From Bacteroidia bacterium (lineage in GTDB: Bacteria > Bacteroidota > Bacteroidia > J057 > JAIXKT01), in the NCBI GenBank assembly GCA_026932145.1, contig JAIXKT010000019.1, positions 53,723 to 114,302 on the forward strand: DNA of 60,580 nucleotides, read 5' to 3'. The stretch's first letter is position 1. The number at the start of each line of letters is the position of its first letter. This document shows, piece by piece, positions 24,585 through 33,880 of this stretch. The notes under the pieces were generated by a model, which had not been told where the DNA came from, searched no databases, and saw only the letters and a list, made by a program, of their open reading frames with translations. Made by a program: the position numbers and the translations under genes.

Positions 24585-27500
24585 TTAATTCAGGCGCGCA
24601 GCGAGCACACAGGGCACCTTGTACACTTCCCGATTTCCGTTGGACGGAGCCATCAGCTCAAATATAACGAGGTATACGCCCACAGGAGCTTTGTTTCCAT
24701 TGTCGTTGGTACCATCCCAGGTAACAAACCCTTCCTCCGTTTCCAAAAGAAAATTGGGTCGTAATACCTTCACCCGATTCCCAACAGCATCATAAATGGT
24801 AATGCGTGCATTATTTCCGGTCGAGGTAAATTTGTAATTGATGGAAAGAATATCCTCAAAGCCATCTCCATCCGGAGAGAAGGTTTCCGGCAGCACAGAC
24901 ACGGTGCCATTTGACTGAGGTCTCAGCTGCTGAGAGTTTTCATATCCCGGGGTAGCATAATTGACAGTACTGGCGGCAGAGTGCCATAAATCCTTGTTCT
25001 GGGTATCGCCTTCAGAATTCAATCGTTCCAGTGACACTCCTCTTTTGGATATCAGATCCGGAAAATGATAGGAATCTTCGTAATAGAACTGATCCAGTTT
25101 AATGATAGGAGAAGTAGAGGTAACCGTGGAGAGCTGTATTTCGGAGTATATAATCACCACCTCGTCTTTTGTGCTGCTATAAGCAGGAATGGAAGCAATC
25201 TGCAGGAAGGCAGCATTATCTTTGGGCTTGTAAACATCCACCTGATCCTTGACATTCGGCGTCAGACAAATGTAAGATTTCGGCAAAAGAAGGGTTGGGG
25301 TTGAGGTCAGGTTTTTGACACTTTGAATGGAGTCAATTCCGGTCACTACTTCGGCAAGGTAGATTTTACTTAAATCCACAATTTTATCCGACCTGTTATA
25401 CAACTCCACGAACCGGTTTCTTCCGGTATAGGGGTAAAACAGGACCTCATTAATAATCACATCCTTCACACCAGGAATCAGGGGAATAGCGGCCTGAGCC
25501 ACGATACTGCCGATGGCATTTCCCGGACAATCCTTCAGATTGGTGACGGTAACGGTATAGATCACATTAGAATCCAAAGGACTCGGAGTTATCAAATAAA
25601 CCAGGTCAAACTGATAAGATATTTCTCCCGGGAAGATCACCTGAGCAGGGCTTCCAATACCATTACCGATAATATAATTGGCAGGGTCAAGTGCTGTGAG
25701 ATAATCCAATTGTTCGGAAAACTTCAGGGCAATGGTATCCCGGGCTACTGTATAGGCATTGAGCAGAATCGGGGGAATGGTATCCGAGAAAGAAGCCCTC
25801 TTGGAATTCAATCTACCCGGTGTACCGCCCGAGGAATCGGAGGAAGCAATCCAGTTCAGACTGTTGGGGCAGAAGAAATCCGGGTCAATGCGTTCTAGGC
25901 TCCAGCCTCCGGCTTTTTTGGTATTGTCCTGGTACCAGCTGTCGCTGTAGGCTACCCTGTCCAGAATAACGCCCTCAGCATCCACAAGTGCAATGTGGTC
26001 ACTGGAAATATTAAAGGACAAAGAACCCGCACCCATCACATTCGTTGCAAGGGCTTCGTAAAGGGCCATTCCGGAGGTTGGGCAAATAACCAGATACTGG
26101 CCCGGCAACAGCACCCGGGGCAGATTGAAGGTGTAAGTGGAACTGAATTCTCCGGCGGAATTTATTTTTCGAATGCTCCATCCGGTCATATCAAAGGGTT
26201 TGGAAGCCCGGTTTACAATCTCCAGAAACTTTACTGCCGGCAGTCCGACGGTGGGGGTCACATCCGTATAAATCTCGTTAATCACCACCTCATTGGGCTG
26301 CGCAATATCCCCAACTACAAATGTATCTATGAGGTTTGATGAATTCCCTTTGCAATCTTCAACTCCGGTGATGGTGAGTTCGTACGAATTGGCCAATTGC
26401 ATGAATGATCCCAGGGTTAGCTTAACCACTCCGAAATCAGGGGACAAGGCCTGTGCTTCCCTTACTGCCAGGACATTTCCAGTAGACAACTCCCGGATCT
26501 GATACAGGGAGGAATCGGAAGCCTGCACTCCATTCAGCGTTTCCGAAAAATAGACATAGACTGTATCCAGGCCTGAAACGGCAATATCCAAAATAACGGG
26601 ACCAGTGATATCCGGAGCATTATTGAATCGACTATTCTGGACACCCGGAGTACCACCAGCTGTGTCAATGGATGCCATCCAGTTGGAGAAAGTGGCACAG
26701 GTGTCATCCGGATTGATACGCTCCAGTGTCCACCCCCCGTTCTGTTTAGCTCCATCCTGATACCAGTCGCGGGTATAGCGCACCTCATCAATCACATCCT
26801 CTGCGGCAGTTTCCAGGGTCATGGTATAGGCTGACTGGGTAAAGGAGGAAAGATCGGCCACTGCATTTACCTTTCCATAAGGCACATAATCCTGCACATT
26901 ATCTGTACGGGTAATAATCATGTGCTCCCCTGGCCTGATAATGCCGTAGGTCATGGTTTTACCATTGAACTTCAGTCCAGTGACATCAAAGGCTTTGTCA
27001 GAACGGTTGTAAATCTCAGCAAACTGTGTCTGAGGCAAACCCACGGCCGGGGTAGGATCTGCAAAAATTTCGTTGATTACCAAGTCGGCACGCTGGATGG
27101 GCACATTCAGTACAAATTCCAGATTCGCGTTGGCCAGTATTGGATTTCCGCGGCAGTCCTCCACATTACTCACATTCAGCTGATACACCTGACCTGCATT
27201 CATAGGGGTAGAGAATACAATCTGCACACACTGATAAGCGGGTGAGAGTGGTGTAACGGATGCAATAATCAGGTCGTTATTGAGAATGCTGTAGTTTGCC
27301 GGATTGCCAATAAAATTGAGGGATACGGGTTCGTCGAAGCAGGCAATAATGGTATCGGTTCCAAGTGCCGTGACAGAAAGCAGTAATGGTCCCTGGGCAT
27401 CGGTAGTGACCCCGTCCACACTGTTCAGTGTACCTGGAGTTCCACCAATGGCAGCCTGACTTGCGGTCCAGTTACGGAAGGTAGAGCAGGTATCATTCCG

Positions 27501-29675
27501 GTCAATGCGTTCGAGCGTCCAGCCCCCATCATCTTTGACGGCATCGTTATACCAGGTATCCGAATAGGTAACCTGATCGATAATAGTCCCTGAACTATCG
27601 GAGAGGGTAAGCATTTCGCCACTATTGGTCAGGGAGAAGGAATTCAGACCTACTGTATTTCCAAAGGGAGCAAAATCCCAGTAATTATTGATGTGGCACA
27701 GAATGAGATAATCGCCCGGAAGCATCACGATTCCAGGCAGGTCTGTGAGGGAAGAACTACCCTCATTCAACTTCCATTTTTCAATATTGAGGGCCCGGTT
27801 GCTTCGGTTGTATATTTCAATAAACTCTGCATTGGGCAATCCAATCTGGGGAGTCTGGTCGGCAAAGATTTCATTAATAATAATTTCATTTCGACCGGGA
27901 GGAGAATTCACAATAAAAATCGACTGAAGATTTACGCCTCCGGACAAATAACAATTTTGCACCCCATTCACATTGAGTGTGTACAGGGTGTCCATGACGA
28001 TGGGGTTCAGGAAAGTAACCTGAACACAGGAATAATCTGCATTCAGCACCGTCACCTGTTGAATACCGAGGCTACCGGATACGGTGTAATTCAGGGAACT
28101 GGAAACCGAATTCGGATCCATTTTCACAGAAAAGCAAACCTGTACATTTACCGAATCCAGAATGGACAGGGAGGCAATGGTCGGGGCAACCGGATTGATG
28201 GTAGTGGACCAAATACTGTTTTTGGCTCCCGGGGTTCCCCCGGAAGGATCTACCGATGCAGACCAGTTTCCGGCCGGGGCAGCGCAGGTGTCAAGGGGAT
28301 TAATCTTTTCGATGGTCCAGCCACCATTGGCTTTAGTGGAATTATTGTACCATGAGCTGAGGTAATTCACGGTATCAATTGTATTTCCCAGGGAATCGGA
28401 AAGAGTCAGCAACCTGCCGGTAGTCGTCAGAAAATTAGTGTTGAATGCGGAAGGATTAATGACCTGTATATTCCATCCATTAAAGGAATCTTTTCCGGAA
28501 ATGGTGCACACAACAACATAAGTGTCCGGATTCAGGGTAAAGGCTGGCAGCAATAATTCTGTCGGGGAACCTGTGCCGGACTGTGAAGCAATTTTCCAGT
28601 TTTGAATATTAAAAGTTTTAGATGAGCGATTATATAATTCGATCCATTCAACCTGAGGCAGACCAACAACCGGGTTTACATCTCCAATTATTTCATTAAT
28701 CACTACATCTCCAAAAGCCGGATCATCCCCGCGCTGAAAATTAAACTGCACGGGAGCCATGATATTTCCGGCGTTATCCTTCACATTGGCGATGGTAATG
28801 GTCTGTTGGGTGGAGGGAGGGAAATTATTCTGAAAAGTAAGACGAACCGTATTGGCCGGATTTCGCACAGCGGAAACCACTGTATTTCCGGATACGAGAT
28901 AATTGGCAGCGGACTGAGAGGAAGTCAGATCCAGGGACTCGGAAAAAACCAGGTCGAGCTGATTCAGGGAGGCCACCGTCACAGAACTAACCGTGGGTGG
29001 GGTATTATCAACCGGAATAGGACTGACCATCAGAAAATCATCAAAATAAAATCGGGTAGCATTCGTAGAAGTATGCCGTGCGACTACACCGAAATAGCTG
29101 CTCAGGGTGATGGAGTTTTCAGTAAAGCTTCCCTCGGTGGCGTAGGAGGAGCCTGTACCGGTAGCATCTGTATAGAGTGTCCATGCTCCAGTGGCGGAAC
29201 GGGTCACCTTGATTTTTAAAATATTATTGGTAGCATTCAGGCTGGTGGCGCTTCCGTCAATTAACAGGGTTGACGGATTGGTTCCGTTTTTATACCACAA
29301 TTTTACATCGTCATCCGAGGATCCGATTCGAAGGTAGTACCCTTTTGACTGAGCATGGTTCACCTCAGCAGAATCGGAAATCAGATACACATCAGCATAA
29401 TTATTGGCAGAGGGGTTAAAGGACAGCCTTACCCAGAATTCCCATTGTGCATCGGTTGCGAGGGTGCTGGAAGTGGAGAGCCAGGTCGTATCAGTGGCCG
29501 CATTTCCGTTCAGGCGTAATTGCCCAGCCGAGACCTGCCATAGCGTAGTTTCCCCGCTCCAGGTTTTTAAACCCGAGGTAAAATCCCCATCTCCGAAATC
29601 ATCGGTCCAATTTTGGGCAGTCATCAGGTTTAACGAACTGAATAACACCCAAAACAGAGTCAAAACTCTTTTCAT
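24585..29675 (-). CDS. Giant multi-domain secreted protein with five lamin-tail domains
   Basis: A 1,696-residue secreted protein with signal peptide MKRVLTLFWVLFSSLNLMTAQ. Residues about 20-220 are a concanavalin/LamG-like beta-sandwich (QNWTDDFGDGDFTSGLKTWS). Then five lamin-tail (LTD) domains alternate with Ig-like SbsA/Big_5-type modules: each LTD begins VINEI or IINE[IV] and contains a core like WIELYNRSSKTFNIQNW, FIEIYNRSNRALNIEKW or FVELYNRSDKIVDL; the Ig-like ones begin with patterns such as LDLVFSESLDLTSS. The C-terminus has VSVLPETFSPDGDGFEDIL and VTWDGTNDNGNKAPVGVYLV, a FlgD-like/T9SS-type sorting domain. Bacterial LTD proteins are often cell-surface or nuclease-linked; no nuclease domain is visible. 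Function unknown. It is divergent from asd. Confidence 0.85.
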   Translation of the reverse strand: MKRVLTLFWVLFSSLNLMTAQNWTDDFGDGDFTSGLKTWSGETTLWQVSAGQLRLNGNAATDTTWLSTSSTLATDAQWEFWVRLSFNPSANNYADVYLISDSAEVNHAQSKGYYLRIGSSDDDVKLWYKNGTNPSTLLIDGSATSLNATNNILKIKVTRSATGAWTLYTDATGTGSSYATEGSFTENSITLSSYFGVVARHTSTNATRFYFDDFLMVSPIPVDNTPPTVSSVTVASLNQLDLVFSESLDLTSSQSAANYLVSGNTVVSAVRNPANTVRLTFQNNFPPSTQQTITIANVKDNAGNIMAPVQFNFQRGDDPAFGDVVINEIIGDVNPVVGLPQVEWIELYNRSSKTFNIQNWKIASQSGTGSPTELLLPAFTLNPDTYVVVCTISGKDSFNGWNIQVINPSAFNTNFLTTTGRLLTLSDSLGNTIDTVNYLSSWYNNSTKANGGWTIEKINPLDTCAAPAGNWSASVDPSGGTPGAKNSIWSTTINPVAPTIASLSILDSVNVQVCFSVKMDPNSVSSSLNYTVSGSLGIQQVTVLNADYSCVQVTFLNPIVMDTLYTLNVNGVQNCYLSGGVNLQSIFIVNSPPGRNEIIINEIFADQTPQIGLPNAEFIEIYNRSNRALNIEKWKLNEGSSSLTDLPGIVMLPGDYLILCHINNYWDFAPFGNTVGLNSFSLTNSGEMLTLSDSSGTIIDQVTYSDTWYNDAVKDDGGWTLERIDRNDTCSTFRNWTASQAAIGGTPGTLNSVDGVTTDAQGPLLLSVTALGTDTIIACFDEPVSLNFIGNPANYSILNNDLIIASVTPLSPAYQCVQIVFSTPMNAGQVYQLNVSNVEDCRGNPILANANLEFVLNVPIQRADLVINEIFADPTPAVGLPQTQFAEIYNRSDKAFDVTGLKFNGKTMTYGIIRPGEHMIITRTDNVQDYVPYGKVNAVADLSSFTQSAYTMTLETAAEDVIDEVRYTRDWYQDGAKQNGGWTLERINPDDTCATFSNWMASIDTAGGTPGVQNSRFNNAPDITGPVILDIAVSGLDTVYVYFSETLNGVQASDSSLYQIRELSTGNVLAVREAQALSPDFGVVKLTLGSFMQLANSYELTITGVEDCKGNSSNLIDTFVVGDIAQPNEVVINEIYTDVTPTVGLPAVKFLEIVNRASKPFDMTGWSIRKINSAGEFSSTYTFNLPRVLLPGQYLVICPTSGMALYEALATNVMGAGSLSFNISSDHIALVDAEGVILDRVAYSDSWYQDNTKKAGGWSLERIDPDFFCPNSLNWIASSDSSGGTPGRLNSKRASFSDTIPPILLNAYTVARDTIALKFSEQLDYLTALDPANYIIGNGIGSPAQVIFPGEISYQFDLVYLITPSPLDSNVIYTVTVTNLKDCPGNAIGSIVAQAAIPLIPGVKDVIINEVLFYPYTGRNRFVELYNRSDKIVDLSKIYLAEVVTGIDSIQSVKNLTSTPTLLLPKSYICLTPNVKDQVDVYKPKDNAAFLQIASIPAYSSTKDEVVIIYSEIQLSTVTSTSPIIKLDQFYYEDSYHFPDLISKRGVSLERLNSEGDTQNKDLWHSAASTVNYATPGYENSQQLRPQSNGTVSVLPETFSPDGDGFEDILSINYKFTSTGNNARITIYDAVGNRVKVLRPNFLLETEEGFVTWDGTNDNGNKAPVGVYLVIFELMAPSNGNREVYKVPCVLAARLN

Positions 29676-29680
29676 AATAG

Positions 29681-29688
29681 TATCTTTG
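29681..29688 (+). promoter_or_regulatory. -7 promoter box (TATCTTTG) for asd
   Basis: A perfect TAnnTTTG match 65 bp upstream of the asd ATG (29753), placed six bp beyond the start codon of the divergent lamin-tail gene. It predicts an about 58-base leader for asd. Confidence 0.6.
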
Positions 29689-29752
29689 CAATCTGAACTG
29701 CTAAAATTACGGAAAGAAGCCTAACCGGGGGTTAATAAAATTTAAATTAAAG

Positions 29753-30748
29753 ATGAAAATTGCCGTTATTGGCGCCACAGGTTTGGTAGGTCAGACCATG
29801 TTGGCGGTTTTACAGGAGCGGGGCTGGATGGAGCGGGCTGAGATTATTCCCGCAGCGAGTGCAGCATCCGCCGGAAAGCTTCTTTCATTGAACGGCATCA
29901 ACCGACCCGTATTGACACCCGAGGCGGCACTGGAAGAAGGTCCGGATTACGCCTTGTTTTCCGCAGGAGGAGGGCCCAGTGGCCACTATGCACCCCTCTT
30001 CACCCAGCGTGGCGTCACCGTAATTGATAATTCCTCCCGATGGAGGATGGAACCTCAGATACCGCTGGTGGTTCCGGAAATAAACGCACATACCATTGGT
30101 GACAGTTTGCTGATAGCGAACCCGAATTGCTCCACTATCCAGCTGGTCATGGCACTGGCCCCTTTGCACCATGCCTTTGGACTTCGACGAGTAGTAGTGA
30201 GCACATATCAGTCGGTAACGGGAACGGGAAAAAAAGCTGTAGATCAATTGATGGCAGAGCGCGGGGGCTCCCCTGCTGAGTTGGTTTATCCCTGGCCCAT
30301 TGATTTAAACTGCATTCCTCAATGTGATGTATTTACCGACAACGGGTACACGAAAGAGGAAATGAAAATCATCCTGGAATCCAGGAAAATACTGGGAGTT
30401 CCGGATTTACCCATTACCGCAACTGCAGTTCGCGTACCGGTGATCGGAGGGCATTCTGAGTCGGTCAATCTGGAGTTTTCCCAAGCCGTGCAACCTGCTG
30501 AAGTACGCGCCATTCTGTCCTCCACTCCCGGAGTGCTCGTGCAGGACAACCCGACCGAAAACCTATACCCCATGCCCATTCACAGCGCCGGAAAGGATGC
30601 CGTGCTTGTGGGCCGTATTCGCGCAGATGAAAGCATCCCCAATGGTATCCATCTTTGGGTAACGGCTGACAATCTGCGTAAGGGAGCCGCCACCAATGCC
30701 GTGCAAATCATGGAGTATCTGATTGAGTCACGCAATGGCATGGCCTGA
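29753..30748 (+). CDS. asd: Aspartate-semialdehyde dehydrogenase
   Basis: Reduces aspartyl phosphate to aspartate semialdehyde, the branch point to lysine, threonine, methionine and diaminopimelate. MKIAVIGATGLVGQTML is the NADP-binding start; the catalytic cysteine is in IANPNCSTIQLVMAL near residue 128; VSTYQSVTGTGKKAVDQL follows, and the catalytic His is in VPVIGGHSESVNLEF near residue 230. The 331 residues fit the Gram-positive/Bacteroidota type. A small cytochrome-b5-like gene overlaps its 3' end, so the two share a transcript. Confidence 0.95.
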   Translation: MKIAVIGATGLVGQTMLAVLQERGWMERAEIIPAASAASAGKLLSLNGINRPVLTPEAALEEGPDYALFSAGGGPSGHYAPLFTQRGVTVIDNSSRWRMEPQIPLVVPEINAHTIGDSLLIANPNCSTIQLVMALAPLHHAFGLRRVVVSTYQSVTGTGKKAVDQLMAERGGSPAELVYPWPIDLNCIPQCDVFTDNGYTKEEMKIILESRKILGVPDLPITATAVRVPVIGGHSESVNLEFSQAVQPAEVRAILSSTPGVLVQDNPTENLYPMPIHSAGKDAVLVGRIRADESIPNGIHLWVTADNLRKGAATNAVQIMEYLIESRNGMA

Positions 30749-30989
30749 GTACACGCGAAGCCAGCTTGCCCTGCGCAATGGCCAGGACCGTGAAGAAATC
30801 TGGATAGCCTGGGAGGGCCGTATTTACGATGTTACCCAAAGCAGACTCTGGCGAAATGGCAAACATTATGAGCATTGGGCCGGGCAGGATTTAACCGATG
30901 AATTAAAAGATGCGCCGCATACCACCAGTGTTTTCTGCCGGTTCCCGCAGGTAGGGGTTTTGAAAGCAGGAGACCTGCCCAAAACCTGA
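30735..30989 (+). CDS. Small cytochrome b5-like heme-binding domain protein
   Basis: An 84-residue protein that is almost only a cytochrome-b5-like heme/steroid-binding domain. It shows YTRSQLALRNGQDREEIWIA, then WEGRIYDVTQSRLWRNGKHY with the first candidate axial histidine, and AGQDLTDELKDAPHTTS with the second, then the ending FPQVGVLKAGDL; this matches the short bacterial proteins related to cytochrome b5 rather than the classic HPGG form. It has no membrane helix or signal peptide. ATG 30735 lies inside the end of asd, giving a 14-bp overlap; a TTG at 30723 is an alternative. The redox partner is unknown. It is convergent with the TPR gene, 15 bp away. Confidence 0.8.
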   Translation: MAWPEYTRSQLALRNGQDREEIWIAWEGRIYDVTQSRLWRNGKHYEHWAGQDLTDELKDAPHTTSVFCRFPQVGVLKAGDLPKT

Positions 30990-31004
30990 CTCTATCCCTC
31001 TCCC

Positions 31005-31655
31005 TTACCAGGATGGCTTTCCATCCCGTTCCGATTTTCCTTTTACTTTTTTGCGAAGTTGCTGGAGCAGTTGTTCCTCCTTTTTTCCCATTTCAATCAG
31101 GGCGCGTTCTGCTTCCTGCTGCGTCAGAATAGGATTCTCGCTCCTGTTACCGTTTTGCTCGGTAGGCTTTGGCTTTTGAGGATTGTTTTGCTGTTGTTTC
31201 TGCTGCCTGTTTTCCTGTTCCGGATCTGGAGGCGGTGGAGGCGGAGGGGGCAGAGGTTTACGGAGCACTTCGTAATTATACCGGGCAAGATCGTTTTCCG
31301 GAAATTCCCGCAATGCCTGCCTGAGCATGTCGAGAGCTTCCGCGATTTTATTCTGGCGTGCCAGAAATACGGCCCGGTTGGTCAGGGCCCTTGAGCGAAT
31401 TTCAGGCTCTGGTGACCGGGAAAGGTTTGCCAGCAGGGACATGGACACATCCAGACTATCGGCCTGCAACCAGGACACGGCTTCATTCCATTGAGCAGGA
31501 ATCTTCACCTCCTGCCAGTGATTGCCTGTGCCTTCATACAAACGGGCTGCCTTTCGAAATTCCTTTTGGGCATAGGCCTGCTTTGCCACCTCGGGAAGTT
31601 GCGGCTCGCTACCCGGCCAGAAGGCCAGCAACAGAATCAGCAGGGTCCATTTCAT
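31005..31655 (-). CDS. TPR protein, BatC-like
   Basis: A 216-residue exported TPR protein. The N-terminus MKWTLLILLLAFWPGSEP is a signal peptide or anchor. Residues about 20-125 hold TPR-like helices (AYAQKEFRKAARLYEGTG; RALTNRAVFLARQNKIAEALDMLRQAL; NDLARYNYEVL). Then come a proline run, a low-complexity Q/N/K-rich region, and a charged helix (LTQQEAERALIEMGKKEEQLLQQLRKKVKGKSERD). This layout is that of BatC/BatE-type proteins of the Bacteroidota aerotolerance (Bat) cluster, which work with VWA proteins in the cell envelope. It overlaps the VWA gene by 4 bp, ATGA style, and ends the five-gene operon. Confidence 0.82.
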   Translation of the reverse strand: MKWTLLILLLAFWPGSEPQLPEVAKQAYAQKEFRKAARLYEGTGNHWQEVKIPAQWNEAVSWLQADSLDVSMSLLANLSRSPEPEIRSRALTNRAVFLARQNKIAEALDMLRQALREFPENDLARYNYEVLRKPLPPPPPPPPDPEQENRQQKQQQNNPQKPKPTEQNGNRSENPILTQQEAERALIEMGKKEEQLLQQLRKKVKGKSERDGKPSW

Positions 31656-32638
31656 TTTCGCACCGGCAACAGATACATACTAATCAGGCTCAAAACAATG
31701 GCCAGCCCCAGAAACCACTGATACCGGTTGGATGCCAAGTTTTCAGTTCGCTGGTCCACGAGGGTAGCCGGAAGATTCTGCAAATGCTGCGTAAGTTTGC
31801 TCAGGCTGGCCCCGGACTGATCGAGTATAAACGCAGGCTCCCCACTCTGGGCTGCTATGGCATTTACCGTTTCGGGGTTCACCCTGCTGTATGCCGGCTT
31901 TCCTCCGGTTTCCTGAAAATACTGATCTGAACCCGAATCCAAGGGTACCGGAGCTCCCCCTGAAGTGCCGATGGCAACGGGTATCACCTTTACACCCTGA
32001 TTCTCAAGACGCAACAATACCGAAGTGTATTTATCTCCAAAGTCTTCCCCGTCGGTAATGACCACCACTGCCCGGCTTACTTTTTTCCCTTCTATTCTGG
32101 GTTCCGATGCAAATCGTTCCAGACATCGGGACAAACCGGCTCTGAGGTCAGTACCCGTATTGGAGAACTGCCGGGTTTCCACGATTTGCAGCAGGGTGGT
32201 TAACAGCTGGCTGTCGGTAGTCAACGGGCACTGAACGAATCCCTGGGAGGTGTAGACTACGAGCCCCATCTTATCTCCTTTGAGTGCCTGAATCACTTTG
32301 GCAAGTTCCTGTTTGGCCCGGGCAAGTCGGGAGGGCTTGATGTCGCGGCAATTCATGGATGCGCTCACATCGAGCAGGAAGTAAATTTCTCTTCCCATGA
32401 TATTCACTTCCCGGCTTGCATTTCCCCAGGCAGGACCCAGGATGGCAACAAATACGAGGCACAGTGCCCCTGCGGTGAGGAAATAGCGTGTAACGGGATG
32501 GTGGCGGCCATATTGATTTCGGTTAAACCAATGTTGGAAAACCTTTTCGGAACGGTATTGAATCAGGAGCAACAGGGCCAGCAAAACAGGCAGGCCTGCG
32601 AGCCACCAGATGTCTGAAAAATTAGCCCACTCAATCAC
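31652..32638 (-). CDS. VWA-domain membrane protein, BatA/BatB-like
   Basis: A 328-residue protein with two N-terminal membrane helices, a periplasmic von Willebrand A domain and a C-terminal helix, the layout of BatA/BatB. The metal-ion site (MIDAS) is complete: DVSASM near residue 87, GTD in NTGTDLRAGLSR, and TDGEDFG. The family is linked to oxygen tolerance and envelope stress; VWA proteins often act with MoxR-type AAA ATPases, none of which is in the window. The start is GTG at 32638, 33 bp after the permease gene. It overlaps the BatC-like gene by 4 bp, showing translational coupling. Only two Bat-type proteins are present, next to a peptide transporter. Confidence 0.86.
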   Translation of the reverse strand: MIEWANFSDIWWLAGLPVLLALLLLIQYRSEKVFQHWFNRNQYGRHHPVTRYFLTAGALCLVFVAILGPAWGNASREVNIMGREIYFLLDVSASMNCRDIKPSRLARAKQELAKVIQALKGDKMGLVVYTSQGFVQCPLTTDSQLLTTLLQIVETRQFSNTGTDLRAGLSRCLERFASEPRIEGKKVSRAVVVITDGEDFGDKYTSVLLRLENQGVKVIPVAIGTSGGAPVPLDSGSDQYFQETGGKPAYSRVNPETVNAIAAQSGEPAFILDQSGASLSKLTQHLQNLPATLVDQRTENLASNRYQWFLGLAIVLSLISMYLLPVRK

Positions 32639-32671
32639 ACAGGAAAATTACTGAAAAAAGGGGCGCGTGCG

Positions 32672-33880
32672 TCAGGCCCGGTATCGGGGATCGAATCTGT
32701 CCCGCAGTTTTTCCCCACAAAGATTAAGCGAAAACAAGGTAAGGAACAAGGCGAGGCCAGGCCAAACCCCGAGCCACCAGGAAGACATGTCTTTTCGGGC
32801 CGCACTCAGCAGATTTCCCCAGGAAACGATATCGGCAGGTTCCCGGATAAAGCTCAATGCCGCTTCAGCGAGTATGGCACCAGCTACCGAGAAACTCAGC
32901 AAAGCCCATACAGGGGCAAGGGCATTGGGGAGGGCGTGTAAAAACAGTAGCCGCGCACCTGAGAACCCCAGTCCCCGGGCAGCGAGAATATAAGGCTCTT
33001 CCCGAATGCGAAGCAGCTCCCCCCTAACCAAACGGGCAATGCCTGTCCAACCGGTAATCCCTATCCAGAAAGCGGTCATTCCCGCTCCGGGTTCAGTAAT
33101 GGCTGCGACAGTGATGATCAAAAACAGTGTGGGAATGGATTGCTTGATTTCGATGAGTCGGGAAAGGACGATATCGATCCAGAGGGCTACCTCGCGGCGA
33201 AACCAGGGAATGCGTTTGAGCACATGGCGCAGACTCAGCACACCAAAAAACAATCCCAGAAAAATCAGGATAGAAATCATCCCCTCCTGAGCCCAGGAAA
33301 GAGCGCTCTCCTGCAGAGCTGATTTCAATATAGGCAGGCGGTACTGAAACCCATAAAACCAGGCCACAAAACCTGCAGGGAAAGCCAGCAGTACCGATGC
33401 CCGGGATGCACGCAGTCCGGAATCGCCCCAGTAGCCGGCGACGCCACCCAGCACAAGGCCTGTCAGCAGGGAAATAAGCACAGCGCCGATACCCGTAAGG
33501 AATGCGGTGCGACACCCATGGATAATGCGGCTCAGAACATCCCGACCCAAATCATCGGCACCCAGCAGATGGCGGTTAAAATCATTTTTCCCATTGAAGT
33601 CCAGATCCCCAGGGGAAAAGGGCACCGGGGCTTTCCAGTCTCCGGGCAGGGAGCGGTTTTGCCAGTCCATCTGCTTCCATTCAGCAGGCATATCCAAATT
33701 AAGAAAATGCCGAAAAGCAGGATAGACCGTCTCTCCTTCCCAGGTGGTCTTCCAGGGAAAATGGGTAGCCAGCAGGTCTGCTGTCAGCGCGGTCATCACC
33801 CACAGACACAGCCAGCCCATCCCGGCCCAAAGGAGCCAGCGCGAGAAAGGATTGGTTACCGGCAGGTCGGGAGATTTCAT
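32672..33880 (-). CDS. Peptide ABC transporter permease, DppC/OppC-like, enlarged
   Basis: An inner-membrane permease of the binding-protein-dependent peptide/nickel importer family. The EAA loop region is visible in YILAARGLGFSGARLLFLHALPNALAPVWALLS, with G at the conserved place, and the C-terminus has SWGNLLSAARKDMSSWWLGVWPGLALFL, typical of DppC. At 402 residues it is about 100 residues longer than enterobacterial DppC: after the first helix (residues about 40-110) there is an extra periplasmic segment with HFPWKTTWEGETVYPAFRHF and FNRHLLGADDLGRDVLSRI. It overlaps the DppB-like gene by 4 bp and lies in the same operon as the binding protein. Confidence 0.9.
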   Translation of the reverse strand: MKSPDLPVTNPFSRWLLWAGMGWLCLWVMTALTADLLATHFPWKTTWEGETVYPAFRHFLNLDMPAEWKQMDWQNRSLPGDWKAPVPFSPGDLDFNGKNDFNRHLLGADDLGRDVLSRIIHGCRTAFLTGIGAVLISLLTGLVLGGVAGYWGDSGLRASRASVLLAFPAGFVAWFYGFQYRLPILKSALQESALSWAQEGMISILIFLGLFFGVLSLRHVLKRIPWFRREVALWIDIVLSRLIEIKQSIPTLFLIITVAAITEPGAGMTAFWIGITGWTGIARLVRGELLRIREEPYILAARGLGFSGARLLFLHALPNALAPVWALLSFSVAGAILAEAALSFIREPADIVSWGNLLSAARKDMSSWWLGVWPGLALFLTLFSLNLCGEKLRDRFDPRYRA

